Positions 8,195-16,570 of a DNA stretch of 64,000 nt are shown one piece after another. Below the pieces are notes generated by a model. It was not told the DNA's origin, did not search any database, and worked only from the letters and a program-made list of their open reading frames with translations. The position numbers were made by a program, and so were the translations under genes. This DNA is from VMDJ01 sp038146785 (lineage in GTDB: Bacteria; Pseudomonadota; Gammaproteobacteria; Chromatiales; Chromatiaceae). Positions within the stretch are counted from its first letter, which is position 1. Every line of letters begins with the position of its first letter. Location of the stretch: NCBI GenBank assembly GCA_038146785.1, contig JAYQSI010000017.1, positions 248,001 to 312,000 of the forward strand, given 5' to 3'.

Positions 8195-8946
8195 TTATCC
8201 AACCAATGCGCTAAATCATCAAGCACTGCATGTCGTGTTAAATCGACTTGCACCGGTGTGATTGATACAAAGCCTTCGCGAATCGCATGAAAGTCAGTGC
8301 CCTCGCCTGCATCTGCCTCAGGCCCTGCGGCACCCACCCAATAAATCGGACGACCTCTTGGGTCCTCACCTTTAACGACAGGTTCCGCTTTATGACGATG
8401 ACCTAAGCGCGTGCTTTTAAAACCTGCGAGTTGCGCATAAGGCACGTCAGGCACATTGACGTTCAAAATGATTTTGTCACCCATTGGGTGCGGCTCATTC
8501 ATTAGACGTGTAACAAGCTCAGCGGCCACCTGCGCACCGGTTTCGTAATACTGAGGATCATGTGCGGCAGACGCCATTGAGATAGCAATTGCCGGCAAGC
8601 CCATAAAACGACCTTCCGTCGCTGCAGCCACCGTACCGGAATAGATCACGTCATCACCCATATTGGGGCCTGAGTTGATGCCCGACACAACAATATCCGG
8701 TTCCTCATCGAGTAAACCGGTGATCGCTAAGTGCACACAATCGGTGGGCGTGCCTTCAACACGATAAACATCGTCTTCCAACGCACGTGCACGGATCGGC
8801 ATTTCCAAGGTCAATGAGTTGCTGGCACCACTACGATCACGATCTGGCGCCACCACGACAGTCTGCCCTAGGGGGCGCAAAGCCTCTCGTAAAGCGAGCA
8901 AGCCCGGGGCCGCATAACCGTCATCGTTACTGAGCAAAATGCGCAT
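8191..8946 (-). CDS. surE: 5'/3'-nucleotidase SurE
   Basis: Metal-dependent survival-protein nucleotidase/exopolyphosphatase of 251 residues. The N-terminal ILLSNDDGY carries the metal-binding DD pair (residues 8-9). APDRDRSGASNSLT, GTPTDCVHLA and VSGINSGPNMGDDVIYSGTVAAA are further family signatures. It starts the minus-strand surE-pcm-yqaA-nlpD-rpoS run with coupled ATGA overlap to pcm. The gene upstream is divergent (RNase J-like), whereas in E. coli truD lies directly upstream. Confidence 0.95.
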   Translation of the reverse strand: MRILLSNDDGYAAPGLLALREALRPLGQTVVVAPDRDRSGASNSLTLEMPIRARALEDDVYRVEGTPTDCVHLAITGLLDEEPDIVVSGINSGPNMGDDVIYSGTVAAATEGRFMGLPAIAISMASAAHDPQYYETGAQVAAELVTRLMNEPHPMGDKIILNVNVPDVPYAQLAGFKSTRLGHRHKAEPVVKGEDPRGRPIYWVGAAGPEADAGEGTDFHAIREGFVSITPVQVDLTRHAVLDDLAHWLDK

Positions 8947-9101
8947 ATAAAAGCTAAAAAAGCATTCCTTGAAATCAGTGTTTGATTATCCCTGAAATCG
9001 ACGCTCAACGTCAGGGGAAAGCGTTATTTAGATCCGAAATACAGGTCTTCAGGGTAATTTTCATTGTTTACCGAGTCGCATACCCCGTTACTATCGCCCA
9101 C

Positions 9102-10466
9102 ATGTTTTTTTCATCCAAAGTAAACCCTGGAAAACGTGATTTCTGGTTTCTACCACTCGGTGGAACCGGTGAGATCGGCATGAATATGAACCTCTACGGT
9201 CATAACGATCAGTGGTTGATGGTCGACTGCGGGGTGATGTTTGATAAAACAAACCCGCAGGCTGATGGCAGCAACAGTGTTGTCTCTGCTGATCCAAGCT
9301 TCATAGCTTCTCGACGACATCAGTTAGTCGGCTTGGTGATTACGCATGCGCATGAAGACCACATCGGCGCTGTACCTTACTTATGGCAAGAACTTCAGTG
9401 CCCGGTCTACACCACACCCTTTTCTGCAGAGATCTTGCGTCGAAAATTGTCTGAAACCGACCTGATCCATCAAGTACCGATCATTGAAGTGCAATCAGGT
9501 GACATCACAAATATTGGTCACTTTGAAGTGCAATGGATGAATATCACGCATTCCATTCCAGAACCCAATGCACTGGTGATCAGCGCTGGTGATAGTAAGG
9601 TATTCCATACCGCTGACTGGAAGATCGATGCCGACCCTGTACTCGGCAAGCCCTTCGATAAATATCAATTCAAAGCACTCGCTGATCAAAACATCACCGC
9701 GATGGTATGTGATTCAACTAACGCGACTGTTGCTGGTCACAGCATCTCTGAAGGTGATTGCTACGATGGACTTCTACCCTTGATCAAAAAAGCCGAGGGC
9801 CGCGTTATTGTCGCGTGCTTTGGTAGCAACCTCGCTCGCTTAATCACCTTATGCAAGATTGCTCTGAAAACTGGACGCTATGGCGCTGTCTACGGACGCT
9901 CAATGCGCAACATGTATTCCGCCGCACGACGCACAGGCATATGGCCGGATAATTTATCCCTCGCGGATGGCCGTCATCTGGGCTACCTACCGCGAAACGA
10001 GGTCCTTGGCATTGCAACCGGCAGTCAGGGTGAATTTGGCGCCGCCCTACGCCGCATGGCTAATGGAACTTTCCGAGATCTTGAGTTGGAACCGGGTGAT
10101 ACCGTTATCTTTAGCTCGAAAGTGATACCGGGCAATGAAAAGGACGTAGCCTCGCTGGTTGAACAACTCCGCAACCGAGGGGTTAACGTTATCGAATCAG
10201 CCGATGTTGATGGCGCGCCGATCCACGCCTCAGGCCACCCCTGCCAAGACGAATTAAGAGAGCTTTACCGTTTGGTTCAGCCAAAAATTGCTTTACCTGT
10301 TCACGGTACACCCATCCATATCAACGCCAATGCAGCGATTGCTAAAGAAATAGGCATTCCTACTCAAATGCGTGGCGAAAATGGAGACCTATACAAACTC
10401 TCACCACTACCCACACTCAAGCGCAAAGCCGTAAAAGTTGGGCGCATCACTCACGATCGCGATTGA
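9102..10466 (+). CDS. RNase J-like metallo-beta-lactamase ribonuclease
   Basis: 454 residues from ATG 9102. Metallo-beta-lactamase plus beta-CASP architecture: LPLGGTGEIGMN at the N-terminus, the HAHEDH zinc motif near residue 82, HTADWKID, VCDSTNA, TGSQGEFGAALRRMANG, IHASGHPCQDEL and LPVHGTPIH, all matching the RNase J order. The usual C-terminal domain of RNase J (roughly 100 residues) is absent. RNase J is a 5'-3' exo- and endoribonuclease; activity here is inferred. A longer frame from TTG 8982 has an N-terminus unlike the family, so 9102 is chosen although its ribosome-binding site is weak. An Smr-domain gene follows after 31 bases. Confidence 0.82.
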   Translation: MFFSSKVNPGKRDFWFLPLGGTGEIGMNMNLYGHNDQWLMVDCGVMFDKTNPQADGSNSVVSADPSFIASRRHQLVGLVITHAHEDHIGAVPYLWQELQCPVYTTPFSAEILRRKLSETDLIHQVPIIEVQSGDITNIGHFEVQWMNITHSIPEPNALVISAGDSKVFHTADWKIDADPVLGKPFDKYQFKALADQNITAMVCDSTNATVAGHSISEGDCYDGLLPLIKKAEGRVIVACFGSNLARLITLCKIALKTGRYGAVYGRSMRNMYSAARRTGIWPDNLSLADGRHLGYLPRNEVLGIATGSQGEFGAALRRMANGTFRDLELEPGDTVIFSSKVIPGNEKDVASLVEQLRNRGVNVIESADVDGAPIHASGHPCQDELRELYRLVQPKIALPVHGTPIHINANAAIAKEIGIPTQMRGENGDLYKLSPLPTLKRKAVKVGRITHDRD

Positions 10467-10497
10467 ACCGATCGTTAATTCAAGGTCAAATTGACGC

Positions 10498-11019
10498 ATG
10501 AGTGAGGATGACGACTTAGCCGCTTTTCGCAAAGCCATGTCCGACGTACAAACCCTTGATGATGATCATGAGGGGCTTTTTCGTGAACGCAAAAAACCAG
10601 TACCACTTAATTTAGGTGATGGCTCCAACGAGGAAGATGATCTTGCAGATCTGAGTGTTGATGTTCCCGACTTCTTTGAATTCCGTCGTCCGGGCATTCA
10701 GATACGTGTATTTCAGGATCTACAACGCGGCGTCATACCACCTGAAGAAAAATTAGATCTGCATGGTATGCGAGTGAAAGAAGCGAAATCTGCTTTTACT
10801 CGGTTTATGCAGCAATCCATCGCCAAGCAACGGCGTTGCATCTGCATTATTCATGGCAAAGGCTTAGGCTCGGAGAATAACCAGCCAGTTATCAAACAAA
10901 AGACGTATCACTGGTTGATCCAAAAAGAATTTGTGCTCGCATTTGCGACAGCTCCCAGTTGGGATGGTGGATCTGGCGCAACCTATGTCTTACTGTCGCG
11001 TAAATATCGCAATGACTAA
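10498..11019 (+). CDS. Smr-domain endonuclease, SmrA-like
   Basis: 173 residues. An N-terminal region resembling E. coli YdaL (SmrA), with FRKAMSDVQTL and FEFRRPGIQIRVF, is followed by a C-terminal Smr domain at about residues 80-172: LDLHGMRVKEA, IIHGKGLGSE and GGSGATYVLL. The DxH residues (DLHG) needed for catalysis in Smr nucleases are present. Smr proteins nick DNA or cleave mRNA at collided ribosomes (SmrB). Its adjacency to an RNase J-like gene suggests a shared role in mRNA decay, which is inference. It overlaps convergent truD by four bases with no terminator between. Confidence 0.83.
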   Translation: MSEDDDLAAFRKAMSDVQTLDDDHEGLFRERKKPVPLNLGDGSNEEDDLADLSVDVPDFFEFRRPGIQIRVFQDLQRGVIPPEEKLDLHGMRVKEAKSAFTRFMQQSIAKQRRCICIIHGKGLGSENNQPVIKQKTYHWLIQKEFVLAFATAPSWDGGSGATYVLLSRKYRND

Positions 11020-12062
11020 ATCGTCACCATCTCCCGTAAGACGGAAGTCGCAAAAGCGCCACTGACCAAGCTGAAGTTCACCTTTAAGCTGGCAGCATCT
11101 AACCATTCGTATGAGACATTCTCTGGCATCACACGTAATGCACGGCGGTCACGTTCAATTCTTCGCTGTCTTAATTGCTCTATCCAGAAATGCGCCAATG
11201 CATCGTTAAGCGCATTCTCTTCAAGCGCCAAAGCGTCACCTTCTGGCCACTTTGCTCGACTTTCATCACCCGGCATTGGTCCCGATAAACGCACATCATC
11301 GAGCGCAATACGAGATGGCAACTCTTCATCATTCGCTTCGACATGAAACTGGGCGCGCGAGTTAGCCAACAAGGCCACATCGCCAACCAAAGGGGTATTC
11401 CAATTCCCCTGCTCCACACGCGCAGCAAGAACTTGATTAAACAAATAGCTGCGCACCGCAGAAACCATCATCTTGGCCTGCTCTTGCTTAGGTCGCCGAC
11501 CATCACCTTTGAACCATGCATCTGCTTTTGTCAGGTTTGATGAAAACCGACCAAAGCGTTGCGCGCCAAAGTAGTTGGGTACGCCATGTTGCTGAATCTG
11601 AGAGAGCCTTTGCTCAATTAACTCTTTAGCTGCATCGATATCGCGAAGCACTAAGGAAAAAGCATTGCCCCTTAACGTACCGCGACGAATCTTTTTATTA
11701 TGTTTTGTTATTGAAACGATCCTCAATGAATCAGATTCAATCACGGACCAATCAAGATCCGGTTTTCCGGGCAAATGCACACTAAATGATTGCGTTGTCA
11801 CAGCAACACGATCCTTAAGTCCTGCAAAGCCAACTGCCATGCGTTTTACATTGGCGTATTTGGCAAGCGTTTGCACAACATCGAGGGTGTTTAACTCACG
11901 TTTTTCAATAGTGAGAATGACGTGCTCACCTTCACCCGAGAAGGCATAACCCAAATCTTCGATAACAATAAAGTCTTCGGGCGTCGAACGTATTGTTGCT
12001 GCACTTAAAGGCTCGCCATGCGCTCTGGGCAATACCTCGGTGACATCATCAGGAAAGGTCAT
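11016..12062 (-). CDS. truD: tRNA pseudouridine(13) synthase TruD
   Basis: 348 residues. Converts uridine 13 of tRNA-Glu to pseudouridine. The catalytic aspartate is in GFAGLKDR near residue 83, followed by the TruD motifs RRGTLRGNAF and GVPNYFGAQRFG and a TRUD insertion domain. It overlaps ispF by four bases (ATGA), so it is the last gene of an ispF-truD unit; the downstream neighbour is the convergent Smr gene rather than surE. Confidence 0.94.
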   Translation of the reverse strand: MTFPDDVTEVLPRAHGEPLSAATIRSTPEDFIVIEDLGYAFSGEGEHVILTIEKRELNTLDVVQTLAKYANVKRMAVGFAGLKDRVAVTTQSFSVHLPGKPDLDWSVIESDSLRIVSITKHNKKIRRGTLRGNAFSLVLRDIDAAKELIEQRLSQIQQHGVPNYFGAQRFGRFSSNLTKADAWFKGDGRRPKQEQAKMMVSAVRSYLFNQVLAARVEQGNWNTPLVGDVALLANSRAQFHVEANDEELPSRIALDDVRLSGPMPGDESRAKWPEGDALALEENALNDALAHFWIEQLRQRRIERDRRALRVMPENVSYEWLDAASLKVNFSLVSGAFATSVLREMVTI

Positions 12063-12532
12063 TGTGGCTGCATCAATACAACCGCATGCGCAGAGATACC
12101 TTCGCCGCGACCGGTATAGCCCATCTTCTCAGTTGTCGTCGCTTTGACATTGACTGCATCAACCTCAACATTGAGCAATCCAGCGAGCTTTGTTTGCATC
12201 GCAGAAATATGTGCGCCAAGACGCGGCGCCTGCGCAATCACGGTGCAATCGAGATTTCCAACGACATAGCCCTTTTTGTTAGCCGATTGCATGACACTTT
12301 TAAGTAATTCGGCACTATCAATATTTTTGAACGCAGGATCGTTATCAGGGAAATGCTTTCCAATATCTCCAAGCGCCATCGCGCCAAGGATCGCATCGCA
12401 AATCGCATGGATCAGAACATCGCCATCAGAATGAGCAATTAAACCCTGGCTGTGAGGGATAGAAATACCGCCAATGGTGACCGAGTCACCCTCACCAAAA
12501 CGATGTGCATCAAAGCCGTGGCCAATTCGCAT
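12059..12532 (-). CDS. ispF: 2-C-methyl-D-erythritol 2,4-cyclodiphosphate synthase
   Basis: 157 residues. Fifth step of the methylerythritol phosphate isoprenoid pathway. The zinc ligands lie in GHGFDAHRF (D8, H10) and SDGDVLIHAICDA (H42), with KATTTEKMGYTGRGEGI at the C-terminal signature. It is usually joined to ispD; here an oppositely oriented TatD-type gene separates the two, so ispF probably has its own promoter in the 47-base gap at 12533-12579. Confidence 0.95.
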   Translation of the reverse strand: MRIGHGFDAHRFGEGDSVTIGGISIPHSQGLIAHSDGDVLIHAICDAILGAMALGDIGKHFPDNDPAFKNIDSAELLKSVMQSANKKGYVVGNLDCTVIAQAPRLGAHISAMQTKLAGLLNVEVDAVNVKATTTEKMGYTGRGEGISAHAVVLMQPQ

Positions 12533-12579
12533 ACTGATCTCCAGAATCCTTTGCCCAATAATACCGTTAAACTAATGAC

Positions 12580-13350
12580 ATGAGGTTGTTTGATACACAT
12601 TGCCATCTCGATATTGAGGACTTCGATCACGATCGTGATCAAGTTATCGCTGATGCTTTGAGCAATGGCGTTACCTACGTTTTGATTCCAGCGATTGCGA
12701 AATCCAACTTTTCAGCGGTACAAACGCTATGTCGAACTCATGCTGGCTTCTATCCTGCGCTCGGTTTACATCCTGTGTTTATCGATCAGCATCATGATGA
12801 GCATTTAGATCACCTTAGCAACGCAATAACCCAAGAGCGACCCACTGCCATTGGTGAGATCGGATTAGACTTTGCGATTAAGACGCTCGATAAAACTCGT
12901 CAAATAAGCTTCTTTACCGCTCAACTCGATATCGCCGCTGAACATCAACTACCAGTGATTCTGCATGCGCGAAAATCACATGATGAGATTCTTAAACACC
13001 TTAAGGCACAAAGCCTCACGGGCGGGATCTGCCATGCCTTCAATGGTGATATCAATCAAGCACATCGCTATCTCGATCTCGGCTTCAAATTAGGCTTTGG
13101 CGGCATGTTGACCTATGAGCGATCGACAAAGCTTCGTGCGCTTGCCAAAGCCCTACCCGATGAAGCCTTTGTTTTAGAGACTGACGCGCCTGATCTGACT
13201 GGTGCTGAACACCAGTATTCGCGCAACAGTCCAGCATACCTTCCTGAAGTTGCCAAAAGCCTGGCAGAGATTAAAGGCATAAGTGTCGAAGAGATCGCTG
13301 CGATAACCACCGCCAATGCGATGCAGGTGCTTAGCTTGACTGCTGATTGA
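12580..13350 (+). CDS. TatD-family metal-dependent hydrolase (YjjV-like)
   Basis: 256-residue amidohydrolase-fold protein: DTHCHLD at the N-terminus, ALGLHPVF near residue 60, IGEIGLDF near 93, VILHARKSHDE near 129, CHAFNG near 150 and ETDAPDL near 205, the full set of TatD metal and substrate residues. TatD proteins act as 3'-5' exonucleases or general phosphoesterases. It is encoded on the plus strand between ispF and ispD and overlaps the end of ispD by 20 bases, so it is an insertion into a normally continuous isp block. Confidence 0.88.
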   Translation: MRLFDTHCHLDIEDFDHDRDQVIADALSNGVTYVLIPAIAKSNFSAVQTLCRTHAGFYPALGLHPVFIDQHHDEHLDHLSNAITQERPTAIGEIGLDFAIKTLDKTRQISFFTAQLDIAAEHQLPVILHARKSHDEILKHLKAQSLTGGICHAFNGDINQAHRYLDLGFKLGFGGMLTYERSTKLRALAKALPDEAFVLETDAPDLTGAEHQYSRNSPAYLPEVAKSLAEIKGISVEEIAAITTANAMQVLSLTAD

Positions 13351-14032
13351 GATAAAAAGACGCCAACGCCAGATCACTAGGCCGCGTCACTTTAAGGTTA
13401 TCCGAATGACCTTCCACCATTTGCACTGGCACACCCATCGCTTCCAAAGCACTTGCCTCATCGGTGACAACAACCTCTGCAATCGACGCGCGCATCAAGG
13501 CATCACGAAGGACACCTAATCTGGCCATCTGTGGCGTATAGGCATGCCATAACTGATCCCGAGATACGGTTGATTGAATACATTCATTTGGATCCACACG
13601 CTTCATCGTGTCATGTACCGGCACACCTAAAATCGCTGCCATATCATGCTTTTCGGCTGCAACAATCAGCTTAGCGATGTCGTCACGACGCACACATGGC
13701 CGCGCAGCATCATGTACCAACACCCAATCATGATCATCTGCTCGAGATGACAACGCATTAAGTGCATTCAATACAGAATCAGCACGCTGAGAGCCACCCT
13801 CAACACGCACAAGATCCGGATGATCAGAGAACTCAGAGTCAGCCCAATACGCATCATCTGCAGACAAAGCCACATAGCACCCGTCTATACCCGGATGTGT
13901 CAGGCAACGCTCAATGGTGTGATCAATGAGATAGCGCTCATTCAACTGAAGATATTGCTTTGGTATATCCGACTGCATACGCGATCCAACGCCCGCCGCT
14001 GGAATCACTACCCAACGCCTTACATCAGTCAC
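13331..14032 (-). CDS. ispD: 2-C-methyl-D-erythritol 4-phosphate cytidylyltransferase
   Basis: Third step of the methylerythritol phosphate pathway. The nucleotide-binding signature VVIPAAGVGSRM and the QYLQL, HDAARPCV and TDEASALE motifs are clear. I place the start at GTG 14032, with GAAGG about eight bases before it and only eight bases of overlap with ftsB. An ATG at 14050 would add MKKAIN but has no ribosome-binding site. The order ftsB-ispD is the usual gammaproteobacterial one. Confidence 0.93.
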   Translation of the reverse strand: MTDVRRWVVIPAAGVGSRMQSDIPKQYLQLNERYLIDHTIERCLTHPGIDGCYVALSADDAYWADSEFSDHPDLVRVEGGSQRADSVLNALNALSSRADDHDWVLVHDAARPCVRRDDIAKLIVAAEKHDMAAILGVPVHDTMKRVDPNECIQSTVSRDQLWHAYTPQMARLGVLRDALMRASIAEVVVTDEASALEAMGVPVQMVEGHSDNLKVTRPSDLALASFYLNQQSS

Positions 14033-14327
14033 GTTTATCGCCTTCTTCATTAACGATTTGGAAATAGGTTTCGTCTTTTTTAATCAGACCCAAATCATTA
14101 CGTGCTTTAGCTTCAATCGCAGAGGCATCATTTTTTAAGCTATCCACCTCGATTTGAAGCGCCTGATTGGTCTGGCGTAAGCGATCCAATTGGCGTTCTT
14201 GGTGAGCAATTTGTTGCTTAAGCGCACGCACTTCAGCCCAACTACCTTCACCTACCCACAGGCGATATTGCAGACCTAAAAAGATCAGCACCAAAACGAT
14301 TAACACACTGCGGTATTGCCAATTCAT
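14025..14327 (-). CDS. ftsB: Cell division protein FtsB
   Basis: About 100 residues from ATG 14327 (MNWQYRSVL). One membrane segment at about 4-20 is followed by a periplasmic coiled coil (VRALKQQIAHQERQLDRL onward) and the conserved ARNDLGLIKKDETYF end. It forms the divisome complex with FtsL and FtsQ. The frame is open upstream to 14363, but the extra residues are not part of the family and the true start could also be a GTG nearby. It lies upstream of ispD and downstream of eno. Confidence 0.9.
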   Translation of the reverse strand: MNWQYRSVLIVLVLIFLGLQYRLWVGEGSWAEVRALKQQIAHQERQLDRLRQTNQALQIEVDSLKNDASAIEAKARNDLGLIKKDETYFQIVNEEGDKRD

Positions 14328-14414
14328 CTCAACAATCACAAAAGAAAATGCCTCTTGCATCACTCACGTCACAACGCGAGGACACAAGAGGCATGATACC
14401 GGCTAACGGCTTAA

Positions 14415-15692
14415 TTAAAAGCAGGGAAAAGCCGACTTACCTGGCCAGATAGCCTCTTCACCTAACACGTCTTCAATACGCATTAATTGGTTGTATTTAG
14501 CCACGCGATCAGAACGAGACAATGAACCTGTCTTAATCTGACCAGTGCCTGTTGCTACTGCAAGGTCAGCAATCGTGGTGTCTTCAGTTTCACCCGAGCG
14601 ATGAGACATGACCGCGCTATAACCCGCCTCATGTGCCATACGAATCGCTGCTTGAGTCTCTGATAAGGTGCCAATCTGATTAAATTTGATCAGGATCGAG
14701 TTCGCGATGTTCTTATCAATGCCTTCCTTAAGGATCTTGGTATTGGTTACGAACAAATCATCACCTACCAACTGCACACGCTTAGCAAGCTTATCGGTCA
14801 GAATCTTCCAACCATCCCAGTCACCCTCATCCATACCATCTTCAATTGAGATAATGGGATATTGATCAACCCAGTTTGTTAAGAAGTCTGCAAAGCCTGC
14901 TGAATCAAAGCTCTTACCTTCAGAAGCAAGAACATATTTACCGTCTTTATAAAACTCAGAACTTGCTGCATCTAGACCAAGATAAATATCTTCACCTGCT
15001 TTAAAGCCTGCTTTAGTGATCGCTTCAAGAATCACTTCGATAGCTTCTTCGTTAGAACGCAAATCAGGTGCAAAACCACCCTCATCGCCAACCGTTGTCG
15101 CTAACTTCTTAGAACCCAAAACCGACTTCAGTGCATGGAATACTTCAGCGCCGTAACGCACAGCCTCACGAACAGAGCCCGCATTCACTGGCAAAATCAT
15201 GAACTCTTGAAGATCAACACTGTTATCAGCGTGCTCACCGCCGTTAATGATATTCATCATTGGGACTGGCATTTTGTATGAGCCATTACCCAAGTATTGA
15301 TACAAAGGCATCATTTGCTCTTGCGCTGCCGCATGAGCTGCCGCAAGCGATACCGCCAAGGTCGCATTTGCGCCTAAGCGAGATTTATTCTCGGTGCCAT
15401 CCAACTTGATCATGGCAGCATCAATATCCGCTTGCGCGGTGACATCCATACCGGTCACAAGATCAGCGATCTCACCATTCGCATTGGAAACAGCCTTCTG
15501 CACACCTTTACCAAGGTAGCGTGACTTATCACCATCGCGCAGCTCTAAAGCTTCGCGTGAACCTGTAGAAGCGCCTGATGGCGCTACCGCGCGACCAATC
15601 GCACCTTCTGCGGTGAATACATCGGCTTCGATTGTTGGGTTGCCGCGCGAATCGAGGATCTCTCTGGCGCGAACTTTAATAATTTCTGACAT
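14415..15692 (-). CDS. eno: Enolase
   Basis: 425 residues. Interconverts 2-phosphoglycerate and phosphoenolpyruvate, and in gammaproteobacteria is often part of the RNA degradosome. Seen: AREILDSRGNPT at the N-terminus, GGEHADNSVDLQEFMI, the metal-binding SIEDGMDEGDWDGW region, LVGDDLFVTN and SHRSGETEDTTIADLAV. It is preceded by kdsA and pyrG on the same strand (gaps of 39 and 5 bases), the pyrG-kdsA-eno-ftsB-ispD order common outside enterobacteria. Confidence 0.97.
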   Translation of the reverse strand: MSEIIKVRAREILDSRGNPTIEADVFTAEGAIGRAVAPSGASTGSREALELRDGDKSRYLGKGVQKAVSNANGEIADLVTGMDVTAQADIDAAMIKLDGTENKSRLGANATLAVSLAAAHAAAQEQMMPLYQYLGNGSYKMPVPMMNIINGGEHADNSVDLQEFMILPVNAGSVREAVRYGAEVFHALKSVLGSKKLATTVGDEGGFAPDLRSNEEAIEVILEAITKAGFKAGEDIYLGLDAASSEFYKDGKYVLASEGKSFDSAGFADFLTNWVDQYPIISIEDGMDEGDWDGWKILTDKLAKRVQLVGDDLFVTNTKILKEGIDKNIANSILIKFNQIGTLSETQAAIRMAHEAGYSAVMSHRSGETEDTTIADLAVATGTGQIKTGSLSRSDRVAKYNQLMRIEDVLGEEAIWPGKSAFPCF

Positions 15693-15731
15693 TCCTACTC
15701 CATTTACTCGCAGGCTTTTGGCCTGCTTTAC

Positions 15732-16565
15732 TTACAACGAGCTTTCGATAAACCCGCTTTGCTTTACGGCGTCATCTAAGTTTTTCAACACCGTCAATAA
15801 TTCTTTTAATCGTCCTAATGGCCATGAGTTCGGACCATCTGACAAGGCACAATCTGGATCTGGGTGCGTTTCCATAAACAAGCCTGAGATACCTGCAGCG
15901 ACTGCAGCACGCGCAAGCACAGGAACGTGTTGACGCTCACCACCACTCTTATCACCTTGACCGCCAGGCTGTTGCACCGAATGCGTTGCATCAAACACCA
16001 CAGGACAACCGGTGTTACGCATAACCGCAAGGCCGCGCATATCCGACACCAAGGTGTTGTATCCAAAGCTCACGCCACGGTCACAAACCATAATGTTTTG
16101 GTTACCCGTCGCGAGCGCTTTATCTGCTACGTTCTTCATATCATGAGGCGCTAGAAACTGACCCTTTTTGATATTCACCGGCAAACCGGTCTTAGCCACG
16201 TTCTGAATAAAGTTCGTTTGGCGACACAAGAATGCAGGTGTCTGTAGCACATCCACCACATCCGCCACTTCATCAAGCGGGGTATCTTCATGCACATCGG
16301 TCAATACCGGTAAGCCCGTTTCTTCTTTCACCTTACGCAAAATACGTAAGCCTTCCTCAAGGCCTGGGCCACGATAGCTGTTATGCGAAGAACGATTGGC
16401 CTTATCAAAAGATGACTTGTAGATAAACGGAATACCTAAGTCATCAGTGATCTGTTTAAGCTGCGTTGAGACTTCCATCGCAGACTTCTCACTTTCGATC
16501 ACACAGGTACCTGCGATCAAAAAGATCGGTTTATCAAGACCTACTTCATAGCCGCACAAATTCAT
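15732..16565 (-). CDS. kdsA: KDO-8-phosphate synthase, metal-dependent (cysteine) type
   Basis: 277 residues. Condenses phosphoenolpyruvate and arabinose 5-phosphate for lipopolysaccharide core synthesis. Signatures are SSFDKANRSS, GQFLAPHDMKNV, FDATHSVQQPGGQGDKSGG and METHPDPD. The N-terminal motif is FLIAGTCVIES with C21 where E. coli KdsA has asparagine in its GGMNVLES motif. That cysteine marks the divalent-metal-dependent class known from Aquifex and similar to Xanthomonas-type sequences. The gene lies five bases after pyrG. Confidence 0.95.
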   Translation of the reverse strand: MNLCGYEVGLDKPIFLIAGTCVIESEKSAMEVSTQLKQITDDLGIPFIYKSSFDKANRSSHNSYRGPGLEEGLRILRKVKEETGLPVLTDVHEDTPLDEVADVVDVLQTPAFLCRQTNFIQNVAKTGLPVNIKKGQFLAPHDMKNVADKALATGNQNIMVCDRGVSFGYNTLVSDMRGLAVMRNTGCPVVFDATHSVQQPGGQGDKSGGERQHVPVLARAAVAAGISGLFMETHPDPDCALSDGPNSWPLGRLKELLTVLKNLDDAVKQSGFIESSL

Positions 16566-16570
16566 GTCAT

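Noticed and set aside
8982..9101. N-terminal extension of the RNase J-like gene from TTG 8982
   Set aside because: The extra 40 residues are unlike the family, which begins at the LPLGGTGEIG region shortly after ATG 9102.
12580..13350. TatD-type gene as recent horizontal insertion into the isp block
   Set aside because: Base composition and codon use look like the neighbours and there are no repeats or mobility genes; rearrangement within the lineage is enough.
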